From Epiperipatus broadwayi (Eukaryota; Onychophora; Udeonychophora; Euonychophora; Peripatidae): 64,000 nt of DNA. The DNA is taken from NCBI GenBank assembly GCA_028023455.1, contig JAQFVV010006215.1, positions 942,580 through 1,006,579 on the forward strand. Direction: 5' to 3'. The position numbers were made by a program, and so were the translations under genes. A model generated the notes under the pieces. It had not been told where the DNA came from. It worked only from the letters and a program-made list of their open reading frames with translations, and searched no databases. Numbering within the stretch: position 1 is the stretch's first letter; each line of letters begins with the position of its first letter. Of the stretch, positions 12,255 through 24,825 are shown piece by piece.

Positions 12255-12670
12255 TACTATTTATTAACTGAAATACAGGTTAATTATATACCTGTGTCAA
12301 TATATGGAATATATAAGCATAGACTTTCACATGACCTCCCGCTCACCATTCTATCTCATATCACTGATACACTCGAACACATATATGTTGAAAAGATAAA
12401 TAATCACCAATATCTGTATTTCATGCTAAACCAGCAATCATCAGTTGGTCCAGATTATCATCTCTACACATATATGCAATAAGTGTTCAGATATATATAA
12501 AGATAGCCAATCTTCTTACAGTACTTTAATGGACAAGCTTCAATCCACTCCACACTCCAACTCTTCAACCGTCCATCCAATTGAAAATCTGATGATGGAA
12601 TGCTCAAAGGCCACCCTGAGGTCGAGATTATTGTCACACCCATGTCGACCTGCACCCATGGTTAATGCAT
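12255..12670 (-). mobile_element. S1 repeat, variant 3' end
   Basis: Minus-strand copy: AAAGATAAATAATCACCAATAT, CAGTTGGTCCAGATTATCATC, TCCACACTCCAACTCTTCAACC, GAAAATCTGATGATGGAATG and GACCTGCACCC are all S1 landmarks read in reverse. Its outer end (12,255-12,345) is not the usual GGGTTCAAATCCC end. It carries the CATGTGAAAGTCTATGC / AACCTGTATTTCAG end shared with the 26.8-27.4 kb copies. Confidence 0.7.
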
Positions 12671-12679
12671 GATTACAGC

Positions 12680-13475
12680 GATTATGGTAATGCAGTACTT
12701 CCGTTTTAAACGGAAATTAATATTTTAATATCTTTAAATAAGCCTAAATTTGATTTTTTTTATGTAAATGATTTTTTTAAAAAAATGTTTTGATATTAGC
12801 CTTTATTGTTATTCTTCAATCTTTATATATATTTGCTCATTTAATTTTTTCTTTTAATATTTGTTTTCTTTGGAAAATGATATTTTCTTTTGTAATCGTC
12901 AATATTTATCAAAATATTACATCACTAATTTATTTATATTTTCTTAGCTATGGCTAACAAGAAACCCAGATTTTGATAAATAAGATCTTAGTTTAAAAAT
13001 AAATATTTAAAGCTGTAACTTATTCATAAAATATTGGTAACAAAAAAATTCCTTTCGCTTTACAAATTTGTTGTCTTTTTAAAATAAATAAAACTTAAAT
13101 TGATTAAGAAGAAAAAAAAGATTGATAAGAACAAGTGTAAATAAATAAATTACTTATGAGCTCACAAAAGCTAAATAAAGTCATAAGTGTGATATACATA
13201 AATTATACTCTTTTTTATATAACTTTTGACAGCGCTTTTCATGTTTTTTAAAACACAATATGCTAAACAAAAAACTAATGGTATATTAGATTACAGTAAG
13301 CATGTAATAAAATATAACAAAACAAAATCAGAAAAAATATTAGAATTAAAAAAAAAAAAGTTAAAATATACTGAATCGAATGAGAGTGAATGTTTACGTT
13401 ATTTTCGATGAGTCCCATCATTTTGTTCTAAATATGTTGGATTAGTTGCCCATGAAAATTCATTATAATTGGAGT
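12680..13475. other. AT-rich non-genic DNA
   Basis: Very AT-rich; nothing recognised. The 61-codon frame at 13,226-13,411 is lysine-rich low-complexity sequence and is not called. Confidence 0.5.
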
Positions 13476-14076
13476 TTATATGTTGTGTTTGGTTAGGCTT
13501 GCAGATTCGTTTCCAAACCAACAGATACAAAAAGAACAACTATTCAGCAATTAATATGTACAATTTATTAGTACAAAATATATACACACGTTAGTTAAAC
13601 AAATGAACCAATACAGTTGATAGACTTGAATGCTGAGATAGTCGTGCGGAGTATGAAACTCGCTTCCAGCTAATGATTAGCCTGCATCGTGAGTTCTGGT
13701 ACGACTCTTCCAGCTATGTAGTTAGCTTGCCTCGAGTCGGCTCAAATTAGGACGTAGCAGTTTCCAGTCCTTAGTTGGACTTGCCTCACTGCGTGGACGT
13801 CACGATAATGTATAGATAAATACCTTTGCTGATGGCAGAGGTTTAATGGAGAGCACGTTCTGTCATTCAGGTTAACAGAAGTAATTGCTCTTTGCCTTGC
13901 CTCCAAAAGGCTGACTATTTAAAGGCAGATCCCCTACCTTACTGGAAACACGCGGATTCTGTGTGCAAACCCCAGTGAAGGTTTTAATCCCCTTGGATAG
14001 CAACTGGGTGCTAGCCAATCAGGTAAGGAATCTGGAATAGTCCACTTCTGAAGGCAGGGTCAAATATGACATTATA
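13476..14076 (-). mobile_element. Solo LTR, 591 bp, with 5-bp TSD
   Basis: The element 13,481-14,071 begins TGTTGTG and ends ATGACA (TG...CA). It is flanked by TTATA at 13,476-13,480 and again at 14,072-14,076. It is clearly richer in GC than its surroundings, and no LTR-element coding region lies on either side. The 5-bp duplication and TG...CA ends define an integrase-made LTR insertion that lost its interior by LTR-LTR recombination. Minus orientation is suggested by a CTTTAAATA TATA-like box near 13,913-13,922 and an AATAAA signal near 13,568-13,573, in that order on the minus strand. The superfamily (Gypsy-like, Copia-like or BEL-like) cannot be told without the interior. Confidence 0.8.
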
Positions 14077-14079
14077 TAT

Positions 14080-14805
14080 TATCAAATTTAAGAAAATGTT
14101 TATATATTGCTAATAAAATTAATTATAAAATGAAAATTTGAAAAAAAGGATGGTGGGAGATGCATTTGATATCAACAAACATACAAGATGATTTCAGAAG
14201 TAACAGCAGAGTTATCATCATAATAATAATCGAATATTTCATTGTTCAGAAATTTTTAAAGTTCAAACACTAGAAGTGATAGTTGAAGCCATGACTCATG
14301 GACTGTGAACTCTTTATGTCTAACAGTCTATAAATACTTCATCAAACCACTACCAGGCAGTTATTATAGAATGATACATTGTCCAAAATGGATTTTAAAA
14401 AATCACATACTACAATAGAGATCCATTATATTGTTAGACATTATTTCACATTTTGAATCATGGACGTCCCATATTGCTGATACATACTTTATATCTTCTT
14501 TCATCAGATAATTTAATTTGATTACATACTAAGTTACAATCATTTTTAACACCATGATATATCAAGTACCATAAATATCTATACTTTAGCTAGTAAATAA
14601 TATTTTAATGTTTTCCAAAACTAAAAAAGCATAACATTTGTAATGTGTGTAAGCATTATACTAATGACTTGAAGACTTGCTTTTTATATGATCTGCATAA
14701 AACCTTTAAATTTTGTAATCAAAAAAACCTTATTGAAAATAATATAGTAAGATAAATGAATGGTTATTGCTTACAAACCTGTCACTGATAATAAATTTAG
14801 ACTGT
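14080..14805. other. AT-rich non-genic DNA
   Basis: No feature recognised. Confidence 0.5.
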
Positions 14806-14809
14806 ATCC

Positions 14810-15230
14810 CACTCATCACTCGTCTATATATTTAAATGGATAATGTCCTATATATGAGGAATCAGAGCGACTTAAAGTCAACATGGACATGACAATAATG
14901 TTGGCATTAACAAGGGATTTGGGTATTTCATCATCAGATTTTCAATGGTATGGATGGCAGAAGAGTTGGAGGGAGGAATAGATTGAAACCTGTCCAATAA
15001 AGTTTGATGATTTTCTATCTTAATATAAACCAAGCACTGATTATATATATATGGGAGATAATAATCTGAACCAATTGATGAGTATTAGTTCAGCATGAAA
15101 TATGCACATTGGAGATCATTTATCTTTTTCACATGTGTGGGATCATATATATCAGTTGTATGAGATAGAGTGGATAGCTGGAGAGAGTTTGAAAATATGT
15201 GTTCAAATCTCTTATATAATTATATTTAAA
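14810..15230 (+). mobile_element. S1 repeat, full length
   Basis: The best complete plus-strand copy. It opens TTTAAATGGATAATGTCC, continues through GTCAACATGGACATGAC, CATCAGATTTTCAATGG, AGAAGAGTTGGAGGG, ACCAAGCACTGATTATATA, TTGATGAGTATTAGTTCAGC and GGAGATCATTTATC, then GAGATAGAGTGGATAGCTGG. It ends in the decayed T-arm-like GTTCAAATCTC. There is no A-tail and no reading frame. Confidence 0.75.
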
Positions 15231-15419
15231 ATTCCAAGTATATAAATTATAATTGATATTAGTATATTAAATAAAAAATTGAGATATGATAATTTTTAGA
15301 ATTGAAACATTGACATTATTACATTTTATTTTTAAAATATTTTTGAAATTACATCTAATTACATATTAAATTAGTCTCATTAAATGTTAGTAAAATTATT
15401 AAGCAATATGATCAGGTAG

Positions 15420-15870
15420 ACTGAATTTGGTACCTGTGCATTTGGACAGTTAAATTGGGAGACAGAGATATCCAAAATGGTCTTTGCATGGTTCAGCTGT
15501 GAGTCGAGGGTTTGTTGCCCTGTGGACTTGGGCCTTGGACCTTGTTGCCTGTTGTGATGGTTGGCACAATGCTAGACATGTCCACCTATTCAGCTGAAGC
15601 TCGAGTCTTCACCTCAGGGCCCCGGGATGGGATCATTGGGCTATGGATAACTTCTCAGTGGTTGGGCCATGCAGACCCATGTACAGATACACATTGGGTA
15701 AGATTATAGTAACCCTTTTGTGGATATAATTGTTGTCTGGAGTGTGTCCTTTTGTAAACAAGATTAATAATTGTTTTGTACATTGAATGCTTTGCAATCA
15801 CATCGGGTAATTAGACCCAGTAGACTTCTATGTAATCTTTAACAATAAAGGTTGCTTTGAAAGATATGAG
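15420..15870 (+). other. GC-richer island, possible retroelement 3' fragment
   Basis: This segment stands out by base composition (TTGGGCCTTGGACCTTG, CAGGGCCCCGGGATGGG). It ends with AATAAAGGTTGCTTTGAAAG near 15,845, a polyadenylation signal at the point where composition returns to AT-rich. One open stretch (15,512-15,709, 65 codons) has no domain I recognise in any frame. The layout would fit the 3' end of a 5'-truncated retroelement. A transferred or host-derived transcript end is the alternative. Confidence 0.35.
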
Positions 15871-15874
15871 ACTT

Positions 15875-16815
15875 TAAAGCAAAGATATGCAGAAGCATAC
15901 AAATCAGAAATAATTTTATATTTAAACAAGAGTCTTTAGAATACATTTTAATGATGTCAAAGCTGATCAAATTGTATGATGAATCTTTAAAATTAAGATG
16001 CTATAAGAAATTATGTGATGTCATATCCATCAAAATTAAACTACCTCTGATGATGAACAAGTTTTAATCTACCTGACTTCAAGAAGAAAATTTAACATGC
16101 ATATTTTAAAACACTCATGAAACCTCTGATATTTTATCTATATATCTTACAAGTAGGATAATATGATAGGCTTAACAGGTAAAAGATGACAATAGACATT
16201 AAGATGATACTCAAAATATTCTTTTAATGGTGTTGATAGCAAAGTTGAATAAGTTCTTCTACCAGGCAAAGCATATCAAAAGACCTTTTTTTATATTGGT
16301 ATTAATTATTTTTGTAAGTTGTGCTTAGAGCTACTGATTTCTATTGAAAAGCCATTTTGAATTTTGAAGGATTCAACGTGATTCCAAAAAGTGTTGAAGT
16401 CACAAATTATAAGTGGGGCAGAATATTTTCACACCTAAAACTGTTACAGTAAATATTTATCTATCTGTATCATTATTTCTCTTTGTGATTAGAATTGAAT
16501 AAAAATTTCTGTAACTTCTTTACTACTGAATCAGATAATATGGATAATAGTGAATATGCTGAAGATGATTTCTAAAGAATTTGTCTCTTGGATAAAAAAA
16601 ATAGATAGATTTTTCTAAAATATAACCTTACATTTAATCAAATACTTCTTGGCAGTTAATGTTAGTGATATGAACTGGGAATAAACTGAAGTAAATCTGA
16701 GAACTAATAGTAAGTAGATAGATACAAAGATGAATATAAATTTAGTTAGTTTCTCTTAATTACAAAATTAACAAAGCGTATGACACACTTGAATGAGAAG
16801 CTATAAAGATACACA
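15875..16815. other. AT-rich non-genic DNA
   Basis: No feature recognised. Confidence 0.5.
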
Positions 16816-16819
16816 GAAA

Positions 16820-17313
16820 TTATTACACGCTAAGCGCTTTCGGGGCCTTTTGTCTCATATTCATAGCGGTACTGTGAGCTGCAGAATGAGGAAATAGGGC
16901 AAACAACAGTATGCAAAGTGTATTCAAATGAGCTAGATAGTCCAACGTTTGGAGATATCAAAGCAGGTATCTCGTCTATTGATGGAGTTATTATTGTCAT
17001 TAATAAAATATGCTTCTCTGATTTTCTGCTTGATGTCATTTTTCTCAATACAGACTATTTTAGGGCTGGAAGGTTCAAACACATGTCCTTTCTTCTTGGA
17101 ATGCTCTAAAAATGTTGATGAATTATCATTGTTTTTCATAGCTCTATTATATGTATATCTGTGTTGTGCTGTCCTGTTGATTATGCCTGCTTTGGTTTCT
17201 CCAAAATAAATGGCCTGGAAACCAGGTTGTGGGCATGATATGCTGTAAATGACATGGGGAGTCTGAGAAAGTTCAATGTAATTTTTAACTTTTCTTAAAG
17301 CAAAGCAATTCAA
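16820..17313 (-). pseudogene. GIY-YIG endonuclease remnant, Penelope-like element
   Basis: A 126-codon open stretch (17,313 to 16,933) reads VIYSISC, then IYFGETKAGI, then RTAQHRYTYNRA, then a KKKGHVF segment, and KIREAYFI. This is the layout of a GIY-YIG nuclease core. The second GIY-YIG half is YFG, followed by the conserved Arg and His helix, a GH in the middle, and a late Glu in R.EA. The spacing resembles the C-terminal nuclease of Penelope-like retroelements, where it nicks target DNA. Past 16,933 the frame breaks. The next frame carries TKGPESA and stops near 16,830, a short tail typical of such proteins. No reverse transcriptase is seen upstream; a palindrome abuts it at 17,310. It is a 5'-truncated relic. 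Confidence 0.75.
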
Positions 17314-17630
17314 TAATAAACACGAACAATGTGTATATTAAAAAGAGCTTTGTTTATTGATTTTTAAAAATAATATGCTAAATTATTTTAATAGTATGCT
17401 AAGCATGATTTCAACTAACTGGTAGTTATAATCAATGTACTGTAAATCACTACTGCTATAAATCACATATTTCTCATCAACTATTGTTACTATGATTATG
17501 ACTACCAGTTAGTTGAAAGCATGCCTAGCATACATTAAAATAACTGACCATATTATTTTTAACAAACCAATAAACAAGCTTTTCTTAGTATACATTGTAT
17601 GTGTTTATTATTGAATTATTTTATCTTAAT
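17305..17630. repeat. Palindrome beside the nuclease relic
   Basis: The arm 17,309-17,435 (ATTCAATAATAAACACGAAC ... CAACTAACTGGTAGTTATAA) pairs with 17,493-17,620 (GACTACCAGTTAGTTG ... GTGTTTATTATTGAATT). The loop is about 55 bp. It starts exactly where the recognisable nuclease frame begins, so it may be part of that element or an independent foldback insertion. Confidence 0.7.
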
Positions 17631-17894
17631 TTGAAAATTATTCCAGATCATTTTAAGAGCAGAATGATGTGAAATTTTTATAATTTTGATTTTATGATAC
17701 CTTTTTTTGTAAATTTTGGAAGCAGAAATTTATTTAATTTTAAAAATGTAATCATAGTAAATGTTAATTTACATCCAAGTTCTAGTATTGATGATAAGCC
17801 AGATAAAGTTTTTTTTCAACACAAGAATAAGAAATGTGTAAATTAACAATAAATAGAATAATTTAAATCAAGTATATTGTCTATGCTGAACTTA

Positions 17895-18015
17895 ATATAA
17901 TTAGAAGGGACTTGAAATCAGACATTCAAGCTCCCTACAGCTATCCACTCTATCCTACACAACTGATACACATGACTATATACATGCGAAAAAGATAAAT
18001 GATCTCCAGTTAGAC
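17895..18015 (-). mobile_element. S1 repeat, fragment
   Basis: Only the outer ~120 bp remain: GAAGGGACTTGAAATCAGAC, TTCAAGCTCCCTACAGC, TATCCACTCTATCC, CAACTGATACACATGAC, AAAAGATAAATGATCTCC. It stops abruptly at about 18,012. Confidence 0.7.
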
Positions 18016-18019
18016 AATT

Positions 18020-19440
18020 TCATTTTATGGTTAACATAAGTTGAGACAGTCATGATTTTGAATTGAGCAATACATAAGGTTTGTTAAAAGCTTATTTCAG
18101 AGATATTTTTATTTTTTCATTCCTTTTAGTGAAATTGGTTACATAGTTTGGTCAGTAACAATGAGCTTTTAGTAAGAGCCTAAACTTTGTTTTTGTAAAC
18201 CTTCATAATATACTGCTTTGCAAACATAATTCTTTAGCTATTAGTGAGATAAATCCAGTTTCTAATGACTGATCTCACCATTTCTGAAATCTACTAAATA
18301 TTATTACTGACATTCTCTCCTGTTTTTAAAAACAATCTTGATATCACTTCCCCATTTAATCACATAACTATCTCAAAAATTACTGCAATAAGCCATGATC
18401 AATTAATTTTCTTTTTACAAGAAGCATTATCTTTATTAAAAGAACATTTTCTTTATATATTAATAGAAAAATAACATTTAATTTCTTCAAAGATAAAAAT
18501 CTTAATCACTTTTTATTTTTTGAAAAATAAAATAATCTATTTATACATTAATTGAAACATAACTTTTAATTTCTTCAAAAATAAAGATTTTAATCTCTTT
18601 TTGTTTTTCATTTTTAAAAAATAAAATATTGCGTTTACATTTCAAATTCTAATTCATTTTTGTTTTCCAAAAATAAATTACAAAAAATAAACTACACAAG
18701 AAAAAAATAATTCTTTATTTTTCTTTTAAACTGTATCTAATAAAAATTAAACATTTATATTATCAAATCTTTTTAATTTTGTTACATGATCATTTCATAT
18801 ATAGAAATAAGTTTAACCTAGTTAAATTCCTATTTAACAACTAGGTTATCTTGCAGCTATACATAAGAAGAAATAATTATTCTCAATATACATTAAGAGA
18901 ATAGAACTCATTAAGCATAGTTCTTGACTTCAGAATAGATATAAAGCCTAGGATTCTAAATAGATCTAAACAATATTTATAAAAAAATAATTAATAAAAG
19001 TTTTTACAGAACATTAGCCAAAAAAGTAGATAGTTTTAATAATATCAAAATAATTAGTTAATGTAATACAATAATTTATTATAATTCCTCTACTTATTTG
19101 ATTCCTAGCATTAAACCAAGCAATTTCAAAGACAATTTTTTGTGATCATATAATTGGGAGATTTAATAATTACATACTTTGTTCAAAAACAGTGATATCT
19201 CACCTAATATCTATTTTGATTTAACATAAGTAAAAAGTTTAATAGTTAGCACCAATCTTAGAGATTAAAGAGTTATTCATAATGGTATTAAGAGAGAGAA
19301 TGCTAGTATATGTAAAAGTAAGATCTAGCATATTTTAAAAGTATATTTGATAAGTTTGGAGACATAATTCTGAAATTATTAGTTTTTTTTTAAATAAATA
19401 AATTGAAGTTAGGGTTGAGTCTATTTGAGAAATTGTTTTA
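18020..19440. other. AT-rich non-genic DNA with a local duplication
   Basis: Around 18,440-18,640 a segment of about 95 bp (AACATTTAATTTCTTCAAAGATAAA..., ending TTTTTGAAAAATAAAAT) is repeated once in diverged form. Nothing else is recognised. Confidence 0.45.
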
Positions 19441-19447
19441 GAGTTGG

Positions 19448-19660
19448 TCATAATATCATTAAAACAGGCAAAACTCTCCATACAGTAGTGCCACCCAGTG
19501 CCAACCAGAGTAATCAATGGATGCAAGAAGGCTTGTGCATAGAATGTGGCTTGCACTGAGTGGCACTACTGAATGGAGAGTTTTGCCTGTTTTAATAACA
19601 GTTATGGGCAAGCATAAGAAATGGTGATCATGTGATATTTAGCAGTTTTCATAATATCAT
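19448..19660. mobile_element. Hairpin retroposon H, short form, with 12-bp TSD
   Basis: AAAACAGGCAAAACTCTCCA...TACAGTAGTGCCACCCAGTG (from 19,460) pairs with CACTGAGTGGCACTACTG...GGAGAGTTTTGCCTGTTTT (to 19,596). The family tail AGCATAAGAAATGGTGATCATGTGAT follows. TCATAATATCAT is duplicated at 19,448-19,459 and 19,649-19,660. The central loop differs from the 5.15-kb copy because the CCAGACTAGTTTCT part is missing. Confidence 0.8.
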
Positions 19661-19664
19661 ATGA

Positions 19665-21985
19665 CACAATTTTATGAGCTTATTAGAACAGTTATTTTAA
19701 AGGGATTTATACAGATATTATTAGAGCCAAATTTGTAGTGAAATCAAATAATTATAGAAAGAAAAGTTATTGTGATAGCAGTTTTGTATAAGATGATTTT
19801 TAAAATGAGTATAACATAATAATTATTTGAAAATAATACATAAAAATGTTAAGAACATATGAGTGATCAAATGCATATTATAAAAATATTTTTTAATTAA
19901 AGATGACACCTAAAGGAGAATAAAATAAATATAAGTACAGTTTGAGTGAAATTAGCTTGTACAATTGAAGGTACGAAGTCACCTAAGGGTATTGTTCTTT
20001 ACAGGGATGATAATTCCTGAGGCAAATAATTTTCATTCTTGAATTTGATGTTATTTTTGATATATAAAAACAATAAATGACAATATAAATGAAGATTCTA
20101 TGCAAGAAAATGACCTTGTAAAAAAGTTTTTTAAGGTTTTAGCCTTATATAAGTATTACATGCTGACATCGTGCTTAATAAGAATTAATATTTACAACAA
20201 ACTTATTATAACTTTTATTACTATTAAAGAATTTATACATTTCTCAATTAACTTTTTAAGAAAATATCAATAAAAATTACATCTTCAAAGACTGAGCACT
20301 GTTTAAGTAGTAGCTATCTGTATCATCAATTATTTTATATGTTTAGTTACGGAAACTAATTTTGAAATTTATCCATTACAGAGTTTGATTCTTATATTGC
20401 AGTTATGTGAAAATAACATTTATTATTAAAGCAATGAACTTTTTTTTGACTATTGGTTATAAAATAAATAATTTTGCATTTTCTTGCTATAGCTCATATA
20501 CTGGAACTCAAAATCCAAATAAAACTTAGAAAATATTTAAAGAATTGAGCATTTTTCAAGAAAATTTAATTTTTTTTAAAAATTTAATATAGATAGGCAT
20601 TCCATCTTAAATAAATTTATGTCTAGTTTTTCTTAGCCAGAAAATAAAAAAGTTTTAGCGTAATTTGCAATTTTTTAGATGGGTATAATTATAAACAATT
20701 GTAATATATTGCAAATTTTAATGCCCAATAAACATGTCATATATTTAGAGGAACTAAACTCAAAATTATATTAAATTTAATGTAGGAATTAGGTGTGAAA
20801 AAAAACTATACAAGAATATATCATTAATCTAATTATTTAATCTTTTCATTGCCAATAGTAAAATGCTTGTGCACTGTTGCCACAAAAATGAAAATAATTA
20901 TAGTAGAGATGTAAAGAATAACAATAAAATCAATTTCCTATTAGTGAACTAAACATTTATTAACTGAAATGAAAATTTTGTAATAAGATATAGAAAAGAA
21001 AATATATGAACTCTATTTTGTAATTTTTTTAGAGTTATATAATAAAAATGCATTTAATACAATGACTTAGGCCAAGTATTTCATTATAGCTTTTTATTAA
21101 AATGTATAATTTTGTCTAAGCAAAAAGGATAATGTATTATTTATTTATAAATTAATAAGTGATTTATGTATTTATTAAATAAATAATTTCAGCAGTGCTT
21201 AAATAATTTGAGTTATTTTGCTAAAATTATATTACTCTAATTTTTATTTAAAAGTTGTGCTTCATAAAATAATTTTATTTATTTATTTACTGATTTATTT
21301 ATAACTAAAAAAATAAATATTGTTTGTGAGTCATTTATAAACAATTAAGTAATTTATTTTAGTTTAATATTCCAACTATTCAAAATAATGCATATAAAAA
21401 TATCTCTTCTGATTTCAGATTTGCAATCTATGATAATCTTTTAACTTTTAAATTATTCAATACTTTGGATTTTTTTTTACTTTGCTTAGAAATTTATCAT
21501 TTATATATATAAACTATTATTTTAATGGCAATAATTTATTCATTTCATTCCTTTTATAGAGTCATATCTATAAGCATAAGCAATCGATGAATACAATATC
21601 AAAAAAATTTCCTGATTACAATTCAGTATTAGTTTTCTCAACTAATTAGTATCATTTCTATGCTACAGTTGTTGTATTAGTCAAGTCAGTAAATCAAAAT
21701 ATACAAACAACTTTTGGACTAAATCTAGTGAATTTTTCTATTCACTAATACATATTCAACATAATGTTGTCAATATGCATATCCCACTGATTCAAAATGC
21801 ATATTATCTGCATTTTTCTTTATAAAAAGATAATCTATCTTAAAATAATACACACAAGACTTCTTTAGCTCACATTCAACTAGTTCATGATAGTAGCAGT
21901 TATAAAGAATAATAGCCAAACTTTGGCTAGAGAATCTATTTTGTGTTGCTATCTTATATTCATGGATTATTTGTACATGCAAGGA
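19665..21985. other. AT-rich non-genic DNA
   Basis: Over 2 kb of very AT-rich sequence dominated by TTTATTTATTTA-like words. There is no gene-like frame or RNA gene and no clear mobile element. Confidence 0.5.
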
Positions 21986-21994
21986 TAGTTATGC

Positions 21995-22212
21995 TTTCCT
22001 GAAGGTTTGTGAATCCCATGCTAGTACTGTCACTGGTTAGGCCAGTAACATCTGAAGAAGAGAGGAGAGTAATAATACCTCTTGAAATGTTGTGCATATA
22101 TTAACCTGTGTGTTATTATTAATAGTTGAATGTAATTGGAAAATTTAAATAAAGTTAATTTTTTCTAAAGACATTCAATACTTAATATTAGATGATGGAA
22201 GTAATTACTTTT
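21995..22212 (+). mobile_element. S2 SINE body, headless copy
   Basis: Plus-strand S2 landmarks: TCACTGGTTAGGCCAGTAACATCTGAAG, AATAATACCTCTTGAAATG, TTAACCTGTGTG, TTGAATGTAATTGGAAAA, TTTTCTAAAGACATTCAATAC and ATTAGATGATGGAAG. The tRNA-like head is reduced to a few bases (GTGAATCCC near 22,010), so the copy is 5'-truncated. Confidence 0.75.
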
Positions 22213-22639
22213 ATTTTTTTAATAATATATATTTCTTAGAATTGAAATCCATAAATATATTAAAAATCAAATTGATACAGTATATAATCATTTAATGGAA
22301 TATCTGCATACATGCACATAGATGGTAATTTCTTTTTTTTTTTTTAGTAGACATGCATAATGAATTTTTTGTCATATAAAATAACATATATACAAATATA
22401 AGATATATCAGATAAAACTATATTTTCTCACAAAATGACTTATTTGCATTTGCCCTTTCTTTTTAGAAAAAATAATATTTTTTTTATAAATTTAATTGAA
22501 AAATAAATGAGTTTTAGATCAAATAAGATACTTATCTGAGATTATGGAATTAAATGAAAACCAAACTGGCTTGATATTGGATATATAAATGACTAAATGA
22601 ATAAAAATTATAGTTGATTTCATGACATCCTTTTACCTA

Positions 22640-23165
22640 ATAGATCTTAAATATAGGGGATTTGAACTCAGATTTTCAAGCACCCTTCAACTATCCATAC
22701 TATCTCATACAACTGATACACATGACCACACACATGGTAGAAAAGATAAATAAACACCAATATACATATTCGTGCTAAACCAGCACTCATTAGTTGGTCC
22801 AGATTATCATCTCCCACACATGTATATATATAATCAGTGCTCAGTTATATTAAGATAGAAAATCTTTATAATGTAATGGATAGGTTTCAATCTGCTTCCA
22901 ACCTCCAACTTTTCAGCCATTCATATCATTGAAAATCTGATGATGAAAACCCAAATCTCATGCTGATACTAATATTATTTACATGCCCATGTTGACCTGA
23001 AGTCACTCTGACCCCTCTTGTATAGGACCGTATCCATTTTAAATACCCATAAGAGGGATGGACAGAATACAAGCTCTTATATGTATTTCAAATGGATATG
23101 GTCCTATACATGAGGGGTCAGAGTGACTTCAGGTCAACATGGGCATGTAAATAATACTATACTTA
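22640..23165 (-). mobile_element. S1 repeat with palindromic inner end
   Basis: Minus-strand S1 from GGGGATTTGAACTCAG (22,658) through CATTAGTTGGTCCAGATTATC, TTTCAATCTGCTTCC, GAAAATCTGATGATG and GTTGACCTGAAGTCACTCTG. The inner terminus is duplicated in inverse orientation: GACCTGAAGTCACTCTGACCC (22,996) is mirrored by GGGTCAGAGTGACTTCAGGTC near 23,125, around a loop at 23,045-23,085 that mentions GGGATGGACAGAATAC. Confidence 0.75.
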
Positions 23166-23169
23166 CAAT

Positions 23170-24820
23170 TAAAGCTCCCAGGTTTGTGAAGAGTGCCTGG
23201 TTTTCAAATATTTACTAATAGATCTTAGCAATTAGTTCACAAAATGTTCTAAATTATTTTGTTTATTAAACTTATTTTTATCCACCAAAAAATAATTCTA
23301 AATTGCTTTTATCTATTACAGATAGTATTCGTGCACACGTTTTTTTAGGTAGCAGTCTGACATTCTATAGATATAGGAGAATCCAGAAGATAAATTTGAC
23401 CAAAGTCATGCAAATTTAATTTTGGTACAATTTATTAAATGTATGATTTGATTAGTTGAAGATATCTGATAATTTTTGATCACTTATTAACAATGCTTTG
23501 TCTCCATTTTCTAAACAGTGTTTTCTTTATTATTTTTTACTTTTGATGTTCAATCTTATATATAGTTCTTAGTTCAGATGATTAGTAAAGTATAACCACT
23601 AAAAGTGGACTGACAAAGGATTTTGTTTTTCACTTTCCTCATTTGATAATCAATTCACGAATCTTTTCTCCTGGCAGTCAATCTTACAACTGGGCCACTT
23701 TCTCAAAGTATCTTTAAAATAATTCGGTACAAAAATCACATGTCAATCAAGTTGGGATTTTGGAATAGTATAGTGAGATTTACAATCGGTTTTATCCATT
23801 TTTAATTTTAAAATAAGTAATTACCATTTTATTTCAAAATCTATCTTAAAATAAATGAATAAAAATTTAAACATTTTTTTTTTTTTAAAAATTAAAAAAA
23901 TGAATTTATTTTTTCATTATTACGACATCTCAATTTAAAATTAAAAAATTGAAAGAAGCTAAAAAGTATCGAAAGATTTTTAACTTCCGCATTATAAAAT
24001 ATGATAAATATCTGTGAAATACAATTGGGTGATTTTTTCCCCATTATTTTACATATTTGCATATCAAATGTCAAATCAGTTTGGACTTCATTTTCTGACA
24101 TAAAACTTTCCACTAGAGGTCTCTAAGATCAATAACAAGAGAAAGAATTTAACTCGACTACTGTATATTGAAATGATACTTCTTTTTTTTTTTTACTTTT
24201 ATCTGCTTTCTTACACAAACATCTGGAAATATGAAAAAAAAATATAAGAATTTAAAAATAATTTGATCTTTTATCAAAATAACAGTGAATGAAGATAGTT
24301 GAACAAAGTGGCTGTCTTGGAAAAGCAATTTGATGTTTCGTTTTTATATTATCAAAATAAATATATATATAAAATAATAAAATCAATTGAAGAAAAGCTA
24401 ATAAAAATATGTATGCAATTTTTTATAATAATAAAAAAGGCTATAATTTGAAAAAAAAAATTGTGTGTATATGTATATAATATTATAAGTTATAGATACA
24501 AGTTTGCAATGGTTTTGAAATGTATTTTTATCACAGTAAAAAATATCTTTTAGAAATATTAAAAATAAACAGTGACAGATATTTTAGTACAGTTGACAAT
24601 AAACATGTTTTCAACTTCTCCATCAATAGCTTATTTTACGCTTATTGAGCTATGCACCTCTAATAGTGTTTGTATCATTGTTGTTGAATTCAAGAAAACT
24701 AATACCAGACTTTGATGATGTAGTAATTAATGCGTTAACCCATCCTAAAACCCATACTTGGAATTAAATTAGAAGATTTCAGACAGCTTAAAATTTTTCA
24801 AGTAATCTTGGGATATTTTT
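23170..24820. other. AT-rich non-genic DNA
   Basis: Homopolymer T/A tracts near 23,876 and 24,184. The 73-codon minus frame at 23,892-24,113 shows no domain I can name. Nothing else seen. Confidence 0.5.
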
Positions 24821-24825
24821 CAAAT

